From Chryseobacterium mulctrae (GTDB taxonomy: Bacteria; Bacteroidota; Bacteroidia; Flavobacteriales; Weeksellaceae): a stretch of 64,000 bases of DNA. Both the position numbers and the translations under genes were made by a program. Position 1 is the first letter of the stretch. Every line of letters starts with the position of its first letter. A model generated the notes under the pieces. That model was not told the origin of the DNA. It saw only the letters and a list, made by a program, of their open reading frames with translations, and did no database searches. The DNA lies in contig NZ_VAJL01000001.1 of the NCBI RefSeq assembly GCF_006175945.1, positions 248,001 through 312,000 of the forward strand, written 5' to 3'. Shown here one piece after another: positions 26,852 to 36,102 of the stretch.

Positions 26852-29434
26852 ATGAATCAGACGGAAATAATCAGTATTTTCACAAAAAAAACCTTAGGGC
26901 TTACTTTTGTTTTATCTGCAGCAGCTTTTGCTTTTGCTCAGGATAAAGTGGGAGTTTCAGGAACTGTGGTTGATAAAAGCAACCAACCTGTTGCTTATGC
27001 TTCTGTAACTTTCAGTAATAAAGCAAGTAAACTGTTGAGTGACGCTACTCTCACAGACGAAAAAGGAAACTATAAACTAGACCTTACTCCGGGTAACTAC
27101 GATATCACAGTAGAAGCAATCGATTACAAGAAAAGCATTATTAATAAGCAAATTACTACAGCTGGAAGTATTGGTGCGCTTTCTATAGAACCTGAAGCAA
27201 CAAGTACCAATTTAAAAACTCAGGATATTCAGGGAGTTGTGATTACAGCAACTGCAAAACCTTATAAAGTTGAGCTGGATAAAAGAACATACGATCCATC
27301 ACAAGATATTGTAAGTAAAGGAGGTAATCTTCAGGATGTTTTATCAAATGTACCATCAGTTTCTGTAGATACAGACGGAACGGTTTCGATGAGAGGTAGC
27401 TCAAACGTTCGTTTTTTAATTAACGGAAAGCCTTCTGCCCTTCTTGGGATTGATGACGGAGCCAATGCATTGCAAAGTATTCCTGCCGATCAGATTGAAA
27501 GAATTGAAGTAATTACCAATCCTTCTTCAAAATTTGAAGCCAGCGGAACTGCAGGTATTTTAAATATTATTTTAAAGAAATCAAAAAAGACAGGTTTCAA
27601 CGGTAGCGTTACCGGAACTTTAGGATATTTACCGCAAACCAATTTAAATACGAATTTAAGCTGGAGAAAAGGGAATCTTACCTGGTTTCTAAACGGTGGC
27701 GGTGGTTACCGTGAATCTAAAAATACAAATAGAACAGACAATTACTTTACTAATGTAACCAAAATAGGAAGTACTCTTCAAAGTAACCAGGAGAATATTA
27801 GTGAAAGTCAAAATAAAAACTACAATGCTTCGGCAGGAATTGTTTATGATTTTTCTGATAAAACTTCTTTTAACTTATCGGGAACTGTAAGAACATTTGA
27901 TAGCGAAAATTCTGGTAACGTTACTTACAATAACCAACTTTTTAGCGCTCCCGATACTTTCAGAAATAGATTGACTAACAGTGTTAATAATAATCTCGCA
28001 TTTCAAGGAGATATAGGATTGGATCATAAATTTGATGATAAGGGTCAAAACATCTCTTTATCATTGAGTTTACAAAGCAACAGATCATATAATGATACCG
28101 ATATTGATGAAACAAATAATGGCAACTTTGAACTTCAAAACATTATTAATCAAACGACGAAGAACAAAACATTAATCGGTAAAGCAGATTATGAGCTACC
28201 AATTGGTGAAAATTCTAAAATCGAAGCTGGATACAGAATTGATATTAATCAAAATGATTATGATAACGATGTAAGAGAAAGTACTGTGAAAATTCCTACT
28301 TTGAATTTCTTGGGAACATATACGTACGAAGCAAGGTATAAAGAAATGTTTAATGCAGGATATTTACAATTTAAAAGTAAAATTGGTAAATTAAGTTATC
28401 AGGTAGGTGTAAGAAATGAATATTCTAATGTTGATATTGACTACTCTAATCTAAATCCTGCAGATGAGGATATTAGAACCAGAAAAAGTTATAATAATCT
28501 TTTCCCAAGTGTTTATTTGAGTTATGAATTAGCAAAAGACAGTCAGTTCTTATTAAATTATACAAGAAGAATAGACAGACCGAGATCTTTCTTTTTAATA
28601 CCTAATCCTAACTATAACGATAATCAAAATATCTTCGATGGAAATATCAATTTAAATCCGTCTTATGTTGATTCTTACGAGTTTGGTTATAGTATTTCTA
28701 AAAAGAAATTTACGATCAATCCAACTATTTATTATAGACATCAGACAGATGATACAAAAATGCTGGTTTATAATGAAAAAGTATTAATTGACAATCCTGA
28801 TTTCCCAGATTTATCCGACGAAGAAAAAATAGAAAGAATTGTTTTCCATACAAAACCTATCAATTTAGGATCTGATGACCGTTTTGGTTTAGATATAAAC
28901 TTTAACTGGGATGCAACAAGTTGGTTGAAGTTTTTAGGTAATGTTGATTTATTCGGATACAAAACAAAAGGTAGCATACTTTATAACACATTGGATAATA
29001 ATAGAAACCCAATTGTAGCAACAGCAGATTTTAAGGGTAGCGGTTTCTCTACAAGAGCTAGATTGACTTCTACATTCAAAATTGACAAGACATTCAGTTT
29101 CCAGTTGCAAGGTTTCTACAGAGGTGGACAGAAAACTGCTTATCAGGATAGAAAAGACATGTATGCTTTAAATTTAGGAGCTTCTAAAACGATTTGGAAA
29201 GGGAATGGAACATTGTCATTCAATGTACAAGATATTTTCAACACCAGAGCTATGAGATCTACAACTTATGGTGAAAACTTTACCAGAGAATCTTACATGC
29301 AATGGCAGCCAAGACAGTTTGCAGTATCTTTAACCTACAGATTTAAGCAAGGTGAAAAGATTGAGCAGCCGAAGAGAAAGAAAGATGTAAATTCTAATGC
29401 TACAGGTGATGACCAACAAGGCGGACCAATGTAA
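26852..29434 (+). CDS. TonB-dependent receptor, OMP_b-brl_3 type
   Basis: An 860-residue outer-membrane protein with a signal region (FVLSAAAFAFAQ), an N-terminal carboxypeptidase-regulatory-like domain at about 34-115, a plug near 130-240 (LQDVLSNVPSVSV, then IERIEVITNPSSKFEA) and a large beta-barrel ending in FAVSLTYRF plus a basic tail. The plug/barrel form is that of the Bacteroidota family whose ligands are mostly unknown; peptides, metals or sugars have been proposed. It is not next to a SusD gene, so it is not a classical SusC partner. Transcribed alone, closed by a bidirectional terminator. The 167 bp before it show no other gene. Confidence 0.9.
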   Translation: MNQTEIISIFTKKTLGLTFVLSAAAFAFAQDKVGVSGTVVDKSNQPVAYASVTFSNKASKLLSDATLTDEKGNYKLDLTPGNYDITVEAIDYKKSIINKQITTAGSIGALSIEPEATSTNLKTQDIQGVVITATAKPYKVELDKRTYDPSQDIVSKGGNLQDVLSNVPSVSVDTDGTVSMRGSSNVRFLINGKPSALLGIDDGANALQSIPADQIERIEVITNPSSKFEASGTAGILNIILKKSKKTGFNGSVTGTLGYLPQTNLNTNLSWRKGNLTWFLNGGGGYRESKNTNRTDNYFTNVTKIGSTLQSNQENISESQNKNYNASAGIVYDFSDKTSFNLSGTVRTFDSENSGNVTYNNQLFSAPDTFRNRLTNSVNNNLAFQGDIGLDHKFDDKGQNISLSLSLQSNRSYNDTDIDETNNGNFELQNIINQTTKNKTLIGKADYELPIGENSKIEAGYRIDINQNDYDNDVRESTVKIPTLNFLGTYTYEARYKEMFNAGYLQFKSKIGKLSYQVGVRNEYSNVDIDYSNLNPADEDIRTRKSYNNLFPSVYLSYELAKDSQFLLNYTRRIDRPRSFFLIPNPNYNDNQNIFDGNINLNPSYVDSYEFGYSISKKKFTINPTIYYRHQTDDTKMLVYNEKVLIDNPDFPDLSDEEKIERIVFHTKPINLGSDDRFGLDINFNWDATSWLKFLGNVDLFGYKTKGSILYNTLDNNRNPIVATADFKGSGFSTRARLTSTFKIDKTFSFQLQGFYRGGQKTAYQDRKDMYALNLGASKTIWKGNGTLSFNVQDIFNTRAMRSTTYGENFTRESYMQWQPRQFAVSLTYRFKQGEKIEQPKRKKDVNSNATGDDQQGGPM

Positions 29435-29454
29435 TATTATTTACAATCAATTAT

Positions 29455-29488
29455 AAAAAATCCCGAAAATTAATTTTTCGGGATTTTT
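29455..29488. terminator. Bidirectional terminator between TonB receptor and cytidylyltransferase
   Basis: A perfect 14-bp stem with core ATCCCGAA / TTCGGGAT and A5/T5 ends serves both convergent units. Confidence 0.85.
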
Positions 29489-29490
29489 AT

Positions 29491-29925
29491 TTATTTAGAT
29501 TTTGCCATTTCTGCTTCGTAGATTCTTTTCCTTAAATCACTTGAAGAAAAGCGGTGATCTCTCTTATTATAAAAAATCTCAATGCCTTTTTCTTCACAAT
29601 ATTTTTTTCCAGTAAAATCACGGTCTAGATAATCGTCTCCGATAATCCTTACATCAATTACAAAAGATTTTAAAATATCTTCTAAATCCTGCTCAGTGTA
29701 ATAAGGAATGATTTCATCAACTGCATTCACTGCTTTCAACTGAATATATCTCTCAACAATTGTTTGTGTAGGTTTATTCTTTGTAGGACGGTCATGTGAC
29801 GGATCAATCTGTAGACCTACAATAAGATAATCACAGACTGTTTTAGCTTCTTCCAACATTTTGATGTGACCTGCATGCAAAAGATCAAACGAGGAAAATG
29901 TAATTCCTATTCTTTCCGTTTTCAT
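29491..29925 (-). CDS. Glycerol-3-phosphate cytidylyltransferase-like nucleotidyltransferase
   Basis: A 144-residue cytoplasmic nucleotidyltransferase of the TagD/RfaE-C family. The HxGH motif appears as LLHAGHIKMLEEA, with the FSSFD start typical of TagD-like proteins. The C-terminal FSSSDLRKRI replaces the more usual ISTSxxR block. It probably joins CMP or AMP to a phosphorylated polyol or sugar for a surface polymer. It is the last gene of the minus-strand run with galE (27 nt apart), a membrane protein and a DegT aminotransferase, which supports a role in surface polysaccharide supply. Confidence 0.88.
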   Translation of the reverse strand: MKTERIGITFSSFDLLHAGHIKMLEEAKTVCDYLIVGLQIDPSHDRPTKNKPTQTIVERYIQLKAVNAVDEIIPYYTEQDLEDILKSFVIDVRIIGDDYLDRDFTGKKYCEEKGIEIFYNKRDHRFSSSDLRKRIYEAEMAKSK

Positions 29926-29952
29926 ATTTTTCGTGTGTAATTTTAGTTAAAA

Positions 29953-30975
29953 TTAATTTTTTCTTGATTCTAAATATTTCTGCCATTCCCAAACAGTTTT
30001 CAAGGCTTCTTCCAAAGAAGTTTCAGACTTCCAGTTGAGTTCTCTTTCTGCTTTATCAGCATTGGCATAAGCGATTGTAATATCACCTTCTCTCCTATCG
30101 CAAATTTGATAAGGTACAGCAACTTCATTTGCAGATTCAAAAGCCTGTACAACTTCCAAAACTGATGACCCTTTTCCTGTTCCCAGATTATAAACATCAA
30201 TTACAGTTTCTTCAGAATTTTTGCTTATCAAACTTTTCAAAGCTGCAACATGCGCTTTAGCTAGATCTACAACATAAATATAGTCACGAATTGGCGTTCC
30301 GTCTTCTGTAGGATAATCATTTCCCCAAATACTTAATTTTTCCCGAATTCCAGCTGCAGTCTGCATCACATAAGGAACCAAATTATTGGGAACTCCAATC
30401 GGTAATTCCCCAAGCAAAGCTGAAGGATGCGCTCCAATTGGATTAAAATATCTTAACAAGCCAATTTTACTTTTATAAGATTTAGCAAAATCTTTTAAGA
30501 TTTCTTCTCCCATTTGCTTTGTCTTCCCATAAACACTTTCAGGCATTTTCAGTGGAGTATTTTCATCGATTGGCATTTCATCAGCCTGCCCGTAAACCGT
30601 ACAAGATGAACTGAAAATAAAGTTCGAAATTTTTCTGGTTTTAAATTCCTGAAGAATATTAATCAGAGAAAACAAATTATTTTCGTAATAATCAATTGGT
30701 TTTTCCTGGCTTTCGCCAACTGCTTTAAAAGCTGCAAAATTGATACAACCCTCAATTTCATGGGCATCAAAAACCTGATTAAGAAGTTCTTTTCTTTTCA
30801 GATCAAAAGGATAAAATATAGGTCGCTTCCCTGTAATTTCCTCAATATTATGTAAAATAAATTTTTCCGAATTGGATAAATCATCAACAATGATTACTTC
30901 AAAGTTATTATTGATTAGTTCTACAACCGTATGAGAACCAATATATCCAAGTCCGCCTGTGACTAATATTGCCAT
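29953..30975 (-). CDS. galE: UDP-glucose 4-epimerase GalE
   Basis: A 340-residue short-chain dehydrogenase-fold enzyme that interconverts UDP-glucose and UDP-galactose with bound NAD+. It has the Rossmann motif GGLGYIGSHTVVEL at the N-terminus, FSSSCTVYG, the catalytic YxxxK (SVYGKTKQ) and the GalE hallmark GTPIRDYIYVVDLAKAH. Length matches the family. It lies within a sugar-nucleotide operon, 16 nt after the small membrane protein gene. UDP-GlcNAc epimerisation is a possible alternative specificity. Confidence 0.95.
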   Translation of the reverse strand: MAILVTGGLGYIGSHTVVELINNNFEVIIVDDLSNSEKFILHNIEEITGKRPIFYPFDLKRKELLNQVFDAHEIEGCINFAAFKAVGESQEKPIDYYENNLFSLINILQEFKTRKISNFIFSSSCTVYGQADEMPIDENTPLKMPESVYGKTKQMGEEILKDFAKSYKSKIGLLRYFNPIGAHPSALLGELPIGVPNNLVPYVMQTAAGIREKLSIWGNDYPTEDGTPIRDYIYVVDLAKAHVAALKSLISKNSEETVIDVYNLGTGKGSSVLEVVQAFESANEVAVPYQICDRREGDITIAYANADKAERELNWKSETSLEEALKTVWEWQKYLESRKN

Positions 30976-30991
30976 TTTTTATTTATGTTTT

Positions 30992-31435
30992 TTAATTTTG
31001 GTTTTGTCCAATTTCCTCTATTTCAAGTTCGTTAATATCTTTTCTAAACTTAAAGTAATTCGTAATAAATAAAATACCTAAAATAATCCCATACACCAAA
31101 GGTACTGTATAAAAATCTGTAGAATTTTCACCGAAATCTTTAACAATGAATATTGAATAAAAGAGAAAAAAAGATATAATCAGAAGTATTAAAAACAACA
31201 CTGCTGAAAAAGTTATAATTGAATTTTTATTTTTTATTATAAACATTATAAGAGAAGTGAATGACAAAATACATATCATAATAATAGCAACAAATGAAAA
31301 TACATCTATCGAATTATCAAAATTATCAGTTTCAATTCTATTAATTAAACCTATCGAAAAAGAAATGAATAAAATAATGTTTAATGAAAGGATTATCCAA
31401 TAAACAAATTTATATTTAAAAACTCTCTTTTTCAT
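30992..31435 (-). CDS. Small four-helix membrane protein, unknown function
   Basis: I do not recognise this 147-residue protein. It has four clear hydrophobic segments (roughly 11-30, 43-66, 73-97 and 110-128) and an acidic C-terminal tail (INELEIEEIGQNQ). It is richer in A+T than its neighbours, with long Ile/Phe runs. The ATG directly follows the DegT aminotransferase stop with no gap, and galE follows after 16 nt, so it is translated as part of the sugar-nucleotide operon. The context suggests an envelope role; nothing in the sequence shows an activity. Confidence 0.75.
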   Translation of the reverse strand: MKKRVFKYKFVYWIILSLNIILFISFSIGLINRIETDNFDNSIDVFSFVAIIMICILSFTSLIMFIIKNKNSIITFSAVLFLILLIISFFLFYSIFIVKDFGENSTDFYTVPLVYGIILGILFITNYFKFRKDINELEIEEIGQNQN

Positions 31436-32560
31436 TTATCCCATAAACTCCAAAACAGCATCAGTAATATACTTCAACTGCTCTTCATCCAATTCTGTGT
31501 GCATCGGAAGGGAAATTACCTGATCCAAAAGCTTGTCTGTATTCACAAAATCAGCATCATTGCTTTCCTGATAATACGCTTTCTGTTTTCTTAATGCAAC
31601 AGGGTAATAAATCATCGCCGGAATTTCTTTTTCAGTAAGGAACTTTTGTAATTCATTACGTTTTCCGTTCAAAATTCTCAAAGTATATTGATGAAAAACA
31701 TGAGTTGAATTTTCAGATCTTTTCGGAGTCAGGATATTTTCATTCCCGGCAAAAGCTTCGTCATAATAATCAGCAGCTTTTCTTCTTGCATCGTTGTAAG
31801 AATCAAGATTCGGAAGTTTTTTTCTTAAAATTGCAGCCTGGATACTGTCTAATCTTGAGTTTACCCCTACTTCGTCATGGTAATATCTTTCATACATTCC
31901 ATGGTTTACAATTCCTCTTAAACGGTGAGCAAGCTCATCATTATTCGTGAAAATTGCTCCACCATCGCCGTAACAACCTAAATTTTTAGATGGAAAAAAA
32001 GAAGTTGTTCCAACAGTAGACATCGTTCCTGCATGTCTCACTTCTCCACTAGAAAAAGTATATTGAGAACCGATTGCCTGTGCATTGTCTTCAATCAAAA
32101 ATAAATTATGTTCTTCAGCAATTTTTAAAATCTCCTCCATATTCGCACATTGTCCGAAAATATGAACCGGAATAATTGCCTTTGTTTTAGGAGTAATTGC
32201 TTTTTTTATCGCCTCTGTTGAGATAGTAAAAGTATCGTAATCTACATCTACCAATACAGATTTTAGTTTTAATAAATGAATAACTTCAACGGTAGCTGCA
32301 AAAGTAAAATCAGCGGTGATTACCTCGTCTCCTTCCTGTAAATCTAAACCCATCAAAGCAATCTGCAAGGCATCAGTACCGTTGGCGCAAGGAATTACAT
32401 GTTTTACATCTAAATAAGTTTCCATTTCGTTTTGGAAAGATTTCACTTCCGGTCCGTTAATAAAAGCAGCAGAATCCATTACATTTAAAACCGCATTGTC
32501 TACATCATTTTTTATTTTGTAATACTGACTCTGCAAGTCAACCATCTGTATCTTTTTCAT
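31436..32560 (-). CDS. DegT/DnrJ/EryC1/StrS-family sugar aminotransferase
   Basis: A 374-residue PLP-dependent aminotransferase that adds an amino group to a nucleotide-linked keto sugar for surface glycans. Family landmarks are PCANGTDALQIAL, EDNAQAIGS and SFFPSKNLGCYGDGGA, in which the Lys binds PLP. The C-terminal IPAMIYYPVALRKQKAY is also typical. It is the first gene of a minus-strand run with a membrane protein, galE and a cytidylyltransferase, so it likely feeds the same surface polymer. The exact sugar is unknown. No strong promoter is recognised. Confidence 0.93.
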   Translation of the reverse strand: MKKIQMVDLQSQYYKIKNDVDNAVLNVMDSAAFINGPEVKSFQNEMETYLDVKHVIPCANGTDALQIALMGLDLQEGDEVITADFTFAATVEVIHLLKLKSVLVDVDYDTFTISTEAIKKAITPKTKAIIPVHIFGQCANMEEILKIAEEHNLFLIEDNAQAIGSQYTFSSGEVRHAGTMSTVGTTSFFPSKNLGCYGDGGAIFTNNDELAHRLRGIVNHGMYERYYHDEVGVNSRLDSIQAAILRKKLPNLDSYNDARRKAADYYDEAFAGNENILTPKRSENSTHVFHQYTLRILNGKRNELQKFLTEKEIPAMIYYPVALRKQKAYYQESNDADFVNTDKLLDQVISLPMHTELDEEQLKYITDAVLEFMG

Positions 32561-32722
32561 ATAAATTTTATTTTTTAAGTTTTGTAAAATTGCTTTTAGG
32601 TTTTAGATTTTATTTTTCCTAATAAAGCAATTTCTTAAACGAATATTTTCGTAAAAATAAGGATTTTAAAGTGCTATCAAAAATTTTATTGATTTTGTTT
32701 TATCTTTATAAAAAATTATTAG

Positions 32723-34324
32723 ATGAAAAAACTTTTACTGTTTTGTTTTTTAGCAGGTTACTCCACTTCTTTTGCACAAACTGAACTTGTTTTTGTTTAT
32801 TTTACCGGTAAACCCAATAAAGCTGCATTTTATGCCAATCCACTTTCTGAGTTGAGTCAAAAATCGCTCAACAGACGTACTGCATTGGGAATCGCATTAA
32901 ATGATCAGGACGCTCCCATCGAGCAATCTTATATTCAAAATCTACAAAATTTAGGATTTACGATCACCGATTATTCAAAATGGCTGAATGGTGTTGCCGT
33001 AAATGCCAATCAGGCGCAGGTTAATTTAATTAAAACACAACCTTTTGTACAATCAGTAGAAAGTTTTGCTAAAAATTCTTCTTTAGTTTTAAAAACTCAA
33101 AATACCAATAAATGGTCAGATTTTGAATCAACTCAGAAAAACCAGACTGTTTTTGATTACGGTTCAGGCTCAGAACAAATCGACCAAATCAATTTAAGAC
33201 CACTCCATCTTGCCGGATTTACCGGAACTGGAGTGACAATCGCTGTAATTGATACAGGATTTCCGACCGTAAATACAGGTTCGGCATTTTCCAGATTATG
33301 GACCAATAATAAAATAAAAGGCGGTTATGATTTTGTTTCAAAAGGTACGGACATCTATAATCCTTCGCTAAATGGCCACGGAACAGTGGTTTTAGGAGCA
33401 ATTGGCGGTTATATTGCTGATACTTTTGTGGGTTCTGCTCCCGATGCAGATTTTTATCTTTACCGTAGTGAAAATTCAGCAGTTGAAGTTCCTGAAGAAG
33501 AATTATATTGGATTGAAGCTGCAGAAGAAGCCGACAGAAAAGGTGTAGATATTATCACAACTTCTTTAGGATACAATAATTTTGATGACCCAAAATACAG
33601 CTACACTTACAACGACATGAACGGTACAAAATCTTTCATTGGAAGAGCCAGCGAAATTGCTGTAAACAAAGGGATTTTTGTTTTAATTGCAGCCGGAAAT
33701 TCTGGTGAAGTTCCTTGGCATTACATCACAACTCCGGCAGACAATGTTAAAGTTTTCAGCATTGGTTCGGTAGATTCAGCAGGAAATGCTTCTGCATTTT
33801 CGTCTTACGGTCCCAATTCTTTAGGAATGATAAAACCAGATGCAAGTACAAGAGGAACTTCATCTGCAACAGTAGACAATAATACGATCATCTCAGTTTC
33901 GGGAACATCCATTGCAACGCCCATCGCAGCGGGTGGAGTTGCCTGTTTAATTCAGGCTTTTCCGGGAATGAATAGAGATTTGATGAGAACAAACTTAAGA
34001 CAGAATGCTTCATTATTTCCTGCACACAACGATCAAATGGGATACGGAATTCTTAATTTTGGAAGTTTTTATAACTCTACATTAAATACTTCAGAACTCG
34101 TTAAAAAGAATACGATAGTAATCTTCCCAAACCCAGTAAAAAACATCCTGAATATTGCAACCGAAGCACAAATTATTTCAACCGAAGTTTACGATAATCT
34201 GGGAAGAATGATTTTAAAATCTGCTCAAAAATCCATCAAAGTAGAAGATTTTGCAAAAGGAACATATTATTTAAAAATCCAGACTAAGGATAAAATATAT
34301 TATGAAAAGTTTTTGAAACAATAA
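32723..34324 (+). CDS. S8-family subtilisin-like protease with T9SS sorting domain
   Basis: A 533-residue secreted serine protease. After the signal peptide (LLLFCFLAGYSTSFAQ) comes an I9-like propeptide, then the S8 core with catalytic Asp177 (AVIDTGFP), His219 (NGHGTVV) and Ser396 (GTSIATPIAAGG). The C-terminal 75 residues are a T9SS sorting domain (FPNPVKNILNIA, then GTYYLKIQTKDKIYYEKF). It is therefore expected at the cell surface or in the medium, digesting proteins for nutrition. It ends in a palindrome shared with the convergent hydrolase gene. Confidence 0.94.
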   Translation: MKKLLLFCFLAGYSTSFAQTELVFVYFTGKPNKAAFYANPLSELSQKSLNRRTALGIALNDQDAPIEQSYIQNLQNLGFTITDYSKWLNGVAVNANQAQVNLIKTQPFVQSVESFAKNSSLVLKTQNTNKWSDFESTQKNQTVFDYGSGSEQIDQINLRPLHLAGFTGTGVTIAVIDTGFPTVNTGSAFSRLWTNNKIKGGYDFVSKGTDIYNPSLNGHGTVVLGAIGGYIADTFVGSAPDADFYLYRSENSAVEVPEEELYWIEAAEEADRKGVDIITTSLGYNNFDDPKYSYTYNDMNGTKSFIGRASEIAVNKGIFVLIAAGNSGEVPWHYITTPADNVKVFSIGSVDSAGNASAFSSYGPNSLGMIKPDASTRGTSSATVDNNTIISVSGTSIATPIAAGGVACLIQAFPGMNRDLMRTNLRQNASLFPAHNDQMGYGILNFGSFYNSTLNTSELVKKNTIVIFPNPVKNILNIATEAQIISTEVYDNLGRMILKSAQKSIKVEDFAKGTYYLKIQTKDKIYYEKFLKQ

Positions 34325-34344
34325 TCAGATTATTGTTTCAAAAA
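34310..34344. terminator. Palindrome spanning both stop codons of convergent genes
   Basis: A perfect 16-bp inverted repeat (34310-34325 with 34329-34344, 3-nt loop) covers the ends of the subtilase and hydrolase genes, which stop 5 nt apart. A5/T5 arms make it a likely bidirectional terminator, although the stem has few G-C pairs. Confidence 0.6.
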
Positions 34345-35976
34345 TTCTAAAATATCCTGATTGAGCTGATCTGCATTTTCAAAAGGAATCATGTGAGTGG
34401 TATCTTTATAGATTTTCAGTTCTGAGTTAGGCATTTGTTTCGCCAAAAATTCGGTATGGCTTTGTTTGATGACATCTTTTTCACCAGCAATCACCAACAC
34501 TTTATTCTGAATTTTATTTAATTGTTTTTCACTGATATTCGGTTCTTTCAACATCAGTTTCAGGAGTCTTCTTTCATTCAGTTTTTCAGGATTATTTTGA
34601 AGCTGTAACACTTTATATTTAATATTAAAATTATTGAGTAATTCCTGATCAACACCATCCGGAAAAGCATTTGCGCCAATTGTAATCAATCGATTTAAAT
34701 TCTTTGGATATATTAAAGCAAATTCTAATCCTGTATTTCCGCCATCACTCCACCCTGCAATATTGATCTTTTGTAATCCCAAATGATCAGCCAAAGCTTT
34801 TACATCATCTGCAAAAATCTTATAATCTAGATCATTTTTAGTTTTATCAATGCTTTTTCCTTGCGCTCTTGTATCCATCACAATCACTTTATATTGTTTT
34901 GAAAGCACAGGAATCTGCTGATAAAAATCTTTTATACTTCCCGAATTTCCGTGAAGTAAAAAAAGAGGTTCACCTTCACCATACACTTCATAATAAAGAT
35001 CTGCATTCTTAAGATTCAATATCTTTCCAACTTCCAGATTTTTTCCGTACACACTTTCTTCAGAAGCGATCTGATAAGTACTTACATCCGGAAAAAAAGA
35101 AGCAATACTTTCCTCACTCAATTCTTCGTGCTTATTTTCATCTTTTGCATTTTTATCCACTTTTACATCAATATTTATGGCCGGAGCAGCAATGGTCATT
35201 TTCTTCCATTCATCATAAAATTTTCTTATATATCCTGTTCTGAAAAGCGCAGCACTGATATTTAGTCGACCTTCAAACTCTTTCAAAAACTGAATTCCCA
35301 CAAAAAATTTTCCCTGAACCCAAATATTTTTGTCATTCACATCCAAAGTAAAAGTTCCGTCAACAATTTTATCTTTTGTTAATTCAACCGTGATTTCTTC
35401 ATCCAAAATACTTTCGTTCGGCAAACCATTCTTTTCATTATAAATCGTATACCGCATAATTACAGGTCGGTCTGCTGTAATACTTGCAATATTAAGATTA
35501 ATGTTTTTGATTTTAGATTTTTTACTCGCTTTAAATTCCAATGCTGTTTCGCCTAAAAAATCTTCTTTTTTAAATTCCGGATTTACCGAATACATCACAC
35601 TTTTAGTCTTCGTATTCACTCCCCAATTTTTATCGACTAATTTTTTAGTTTTTAAAACAACCTCCTGAATGTTTTTTACTTTTTCTTTCAGATAAATCTT
35701 CTGTTGATCTTGCTTCACAAAATTGGCAACAGTTTCAGTAAAAGGTTCGTATCCTGCAACTTCGACTTTAATTTTGTTGGAAGTATTTGCTTTAGAAAGA
35801 TCGATTGTAAAATTTCCGTTTTCATCGGTAATGACCCCAATATTTTCTTTGTCTACACCAATTTTGGCATAAGAAACCGGTTGATTTTCATTTTTAGAAA
35901 TTACAGTTCCCGAAATGGTTTGTGAATAATAAAAACCTGCGGTAAAAAGAAGTAATGTAAAGTTGGGCTTTTTCAT
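34330..35976 (-). CDS. Exported fusion: carboxypeptidase-regulatory-like domain plus alpha/beta hydrolase
   Basis: A 548-residue exported protein. A signal peptide (FTLLLFTAGFYYSQ) leads to a carboxypeptidase-regulatory-like beta-sandwich (about 20-95), a middle beta-rich region (about 105-275) of a type common in Bacteroidota envelope proteins, and from about 325 an alpha/beta hydrolase. In the hydrolase the nucleophile is Ser410 in GWSDGG, with Asp501 (GEKD) and His528 (TTHMIPF), so a full catalytic triad is present; LFLLHGNSG supplies the oxyanion loop. The substrate is unknown; an ester or lactone is likely. The gene stands alone. The 126 bp upstream of the ATG show nothing further. Confidence 0.85.
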   Translation of the reverse strand: MKKPNFTLLLFTAGFYYSQTISGTVISKNENQPVSYAKIGVDKENIGVITDENGNFTIDLSKANTSNKIKVEVAGYEPFTETVANFVKQDQQKIYLKEKVKNIQEVVLKTKKLVDKNWGVNTKTKSVMYSVNPEFKKEDFLGETALEFKASKKSKIKNINLNIASITADRPVIMRYTIYNEKNGLPNESILDEEITVELTKDKIVDGTFTLDVNDKNIWVQGKFFVGIQFLKEFEGRLNISAALFRTGYIRKFYDEWKKMTIAAPAINIDVKVDKNAKDENKHEELSEESIASFFPDVSTYQIASEESVYGKNLEVGKILNLKNADLYYEVYGEGEPLFLLHGNSGSIKDFYQQIPVLSKQYKVIVMDTRAQGKSIDKTKNDLDYKIFADDVKALADHLGLQKINIAGWSDGGNTGLEFALIYPKNLNRLITIGANAFPDGVDQELLNNFNIKYKVLQLQNNPEKLNERRLLKLMLKEPNISEKQLNKIQNKVLVIAGEKDVIKQSHTEFLAKQMPNSELKIYKDTTHMIPFENADQLNQDILEFLKQ

Positions 35977-36102
35977 GATAATAATTTTGAAGCAAAAATC
36001 TCAAATCCGCCTATCAATCACTCATAAAATCCTATTAAATTTGAGCTTTGTTTAGTTAAAAATAATATAAATAATCACGTTAAAGTGAACGGAATTCTTA
36101 AT

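Noticed and set aside
26852..29434. A SusC/SusD polysaccharide utilisation locus
   Set aside because: The TonB receptor has no SusD neighbour or glycoside hydrolase cluster, and the barrel type is not SusC.
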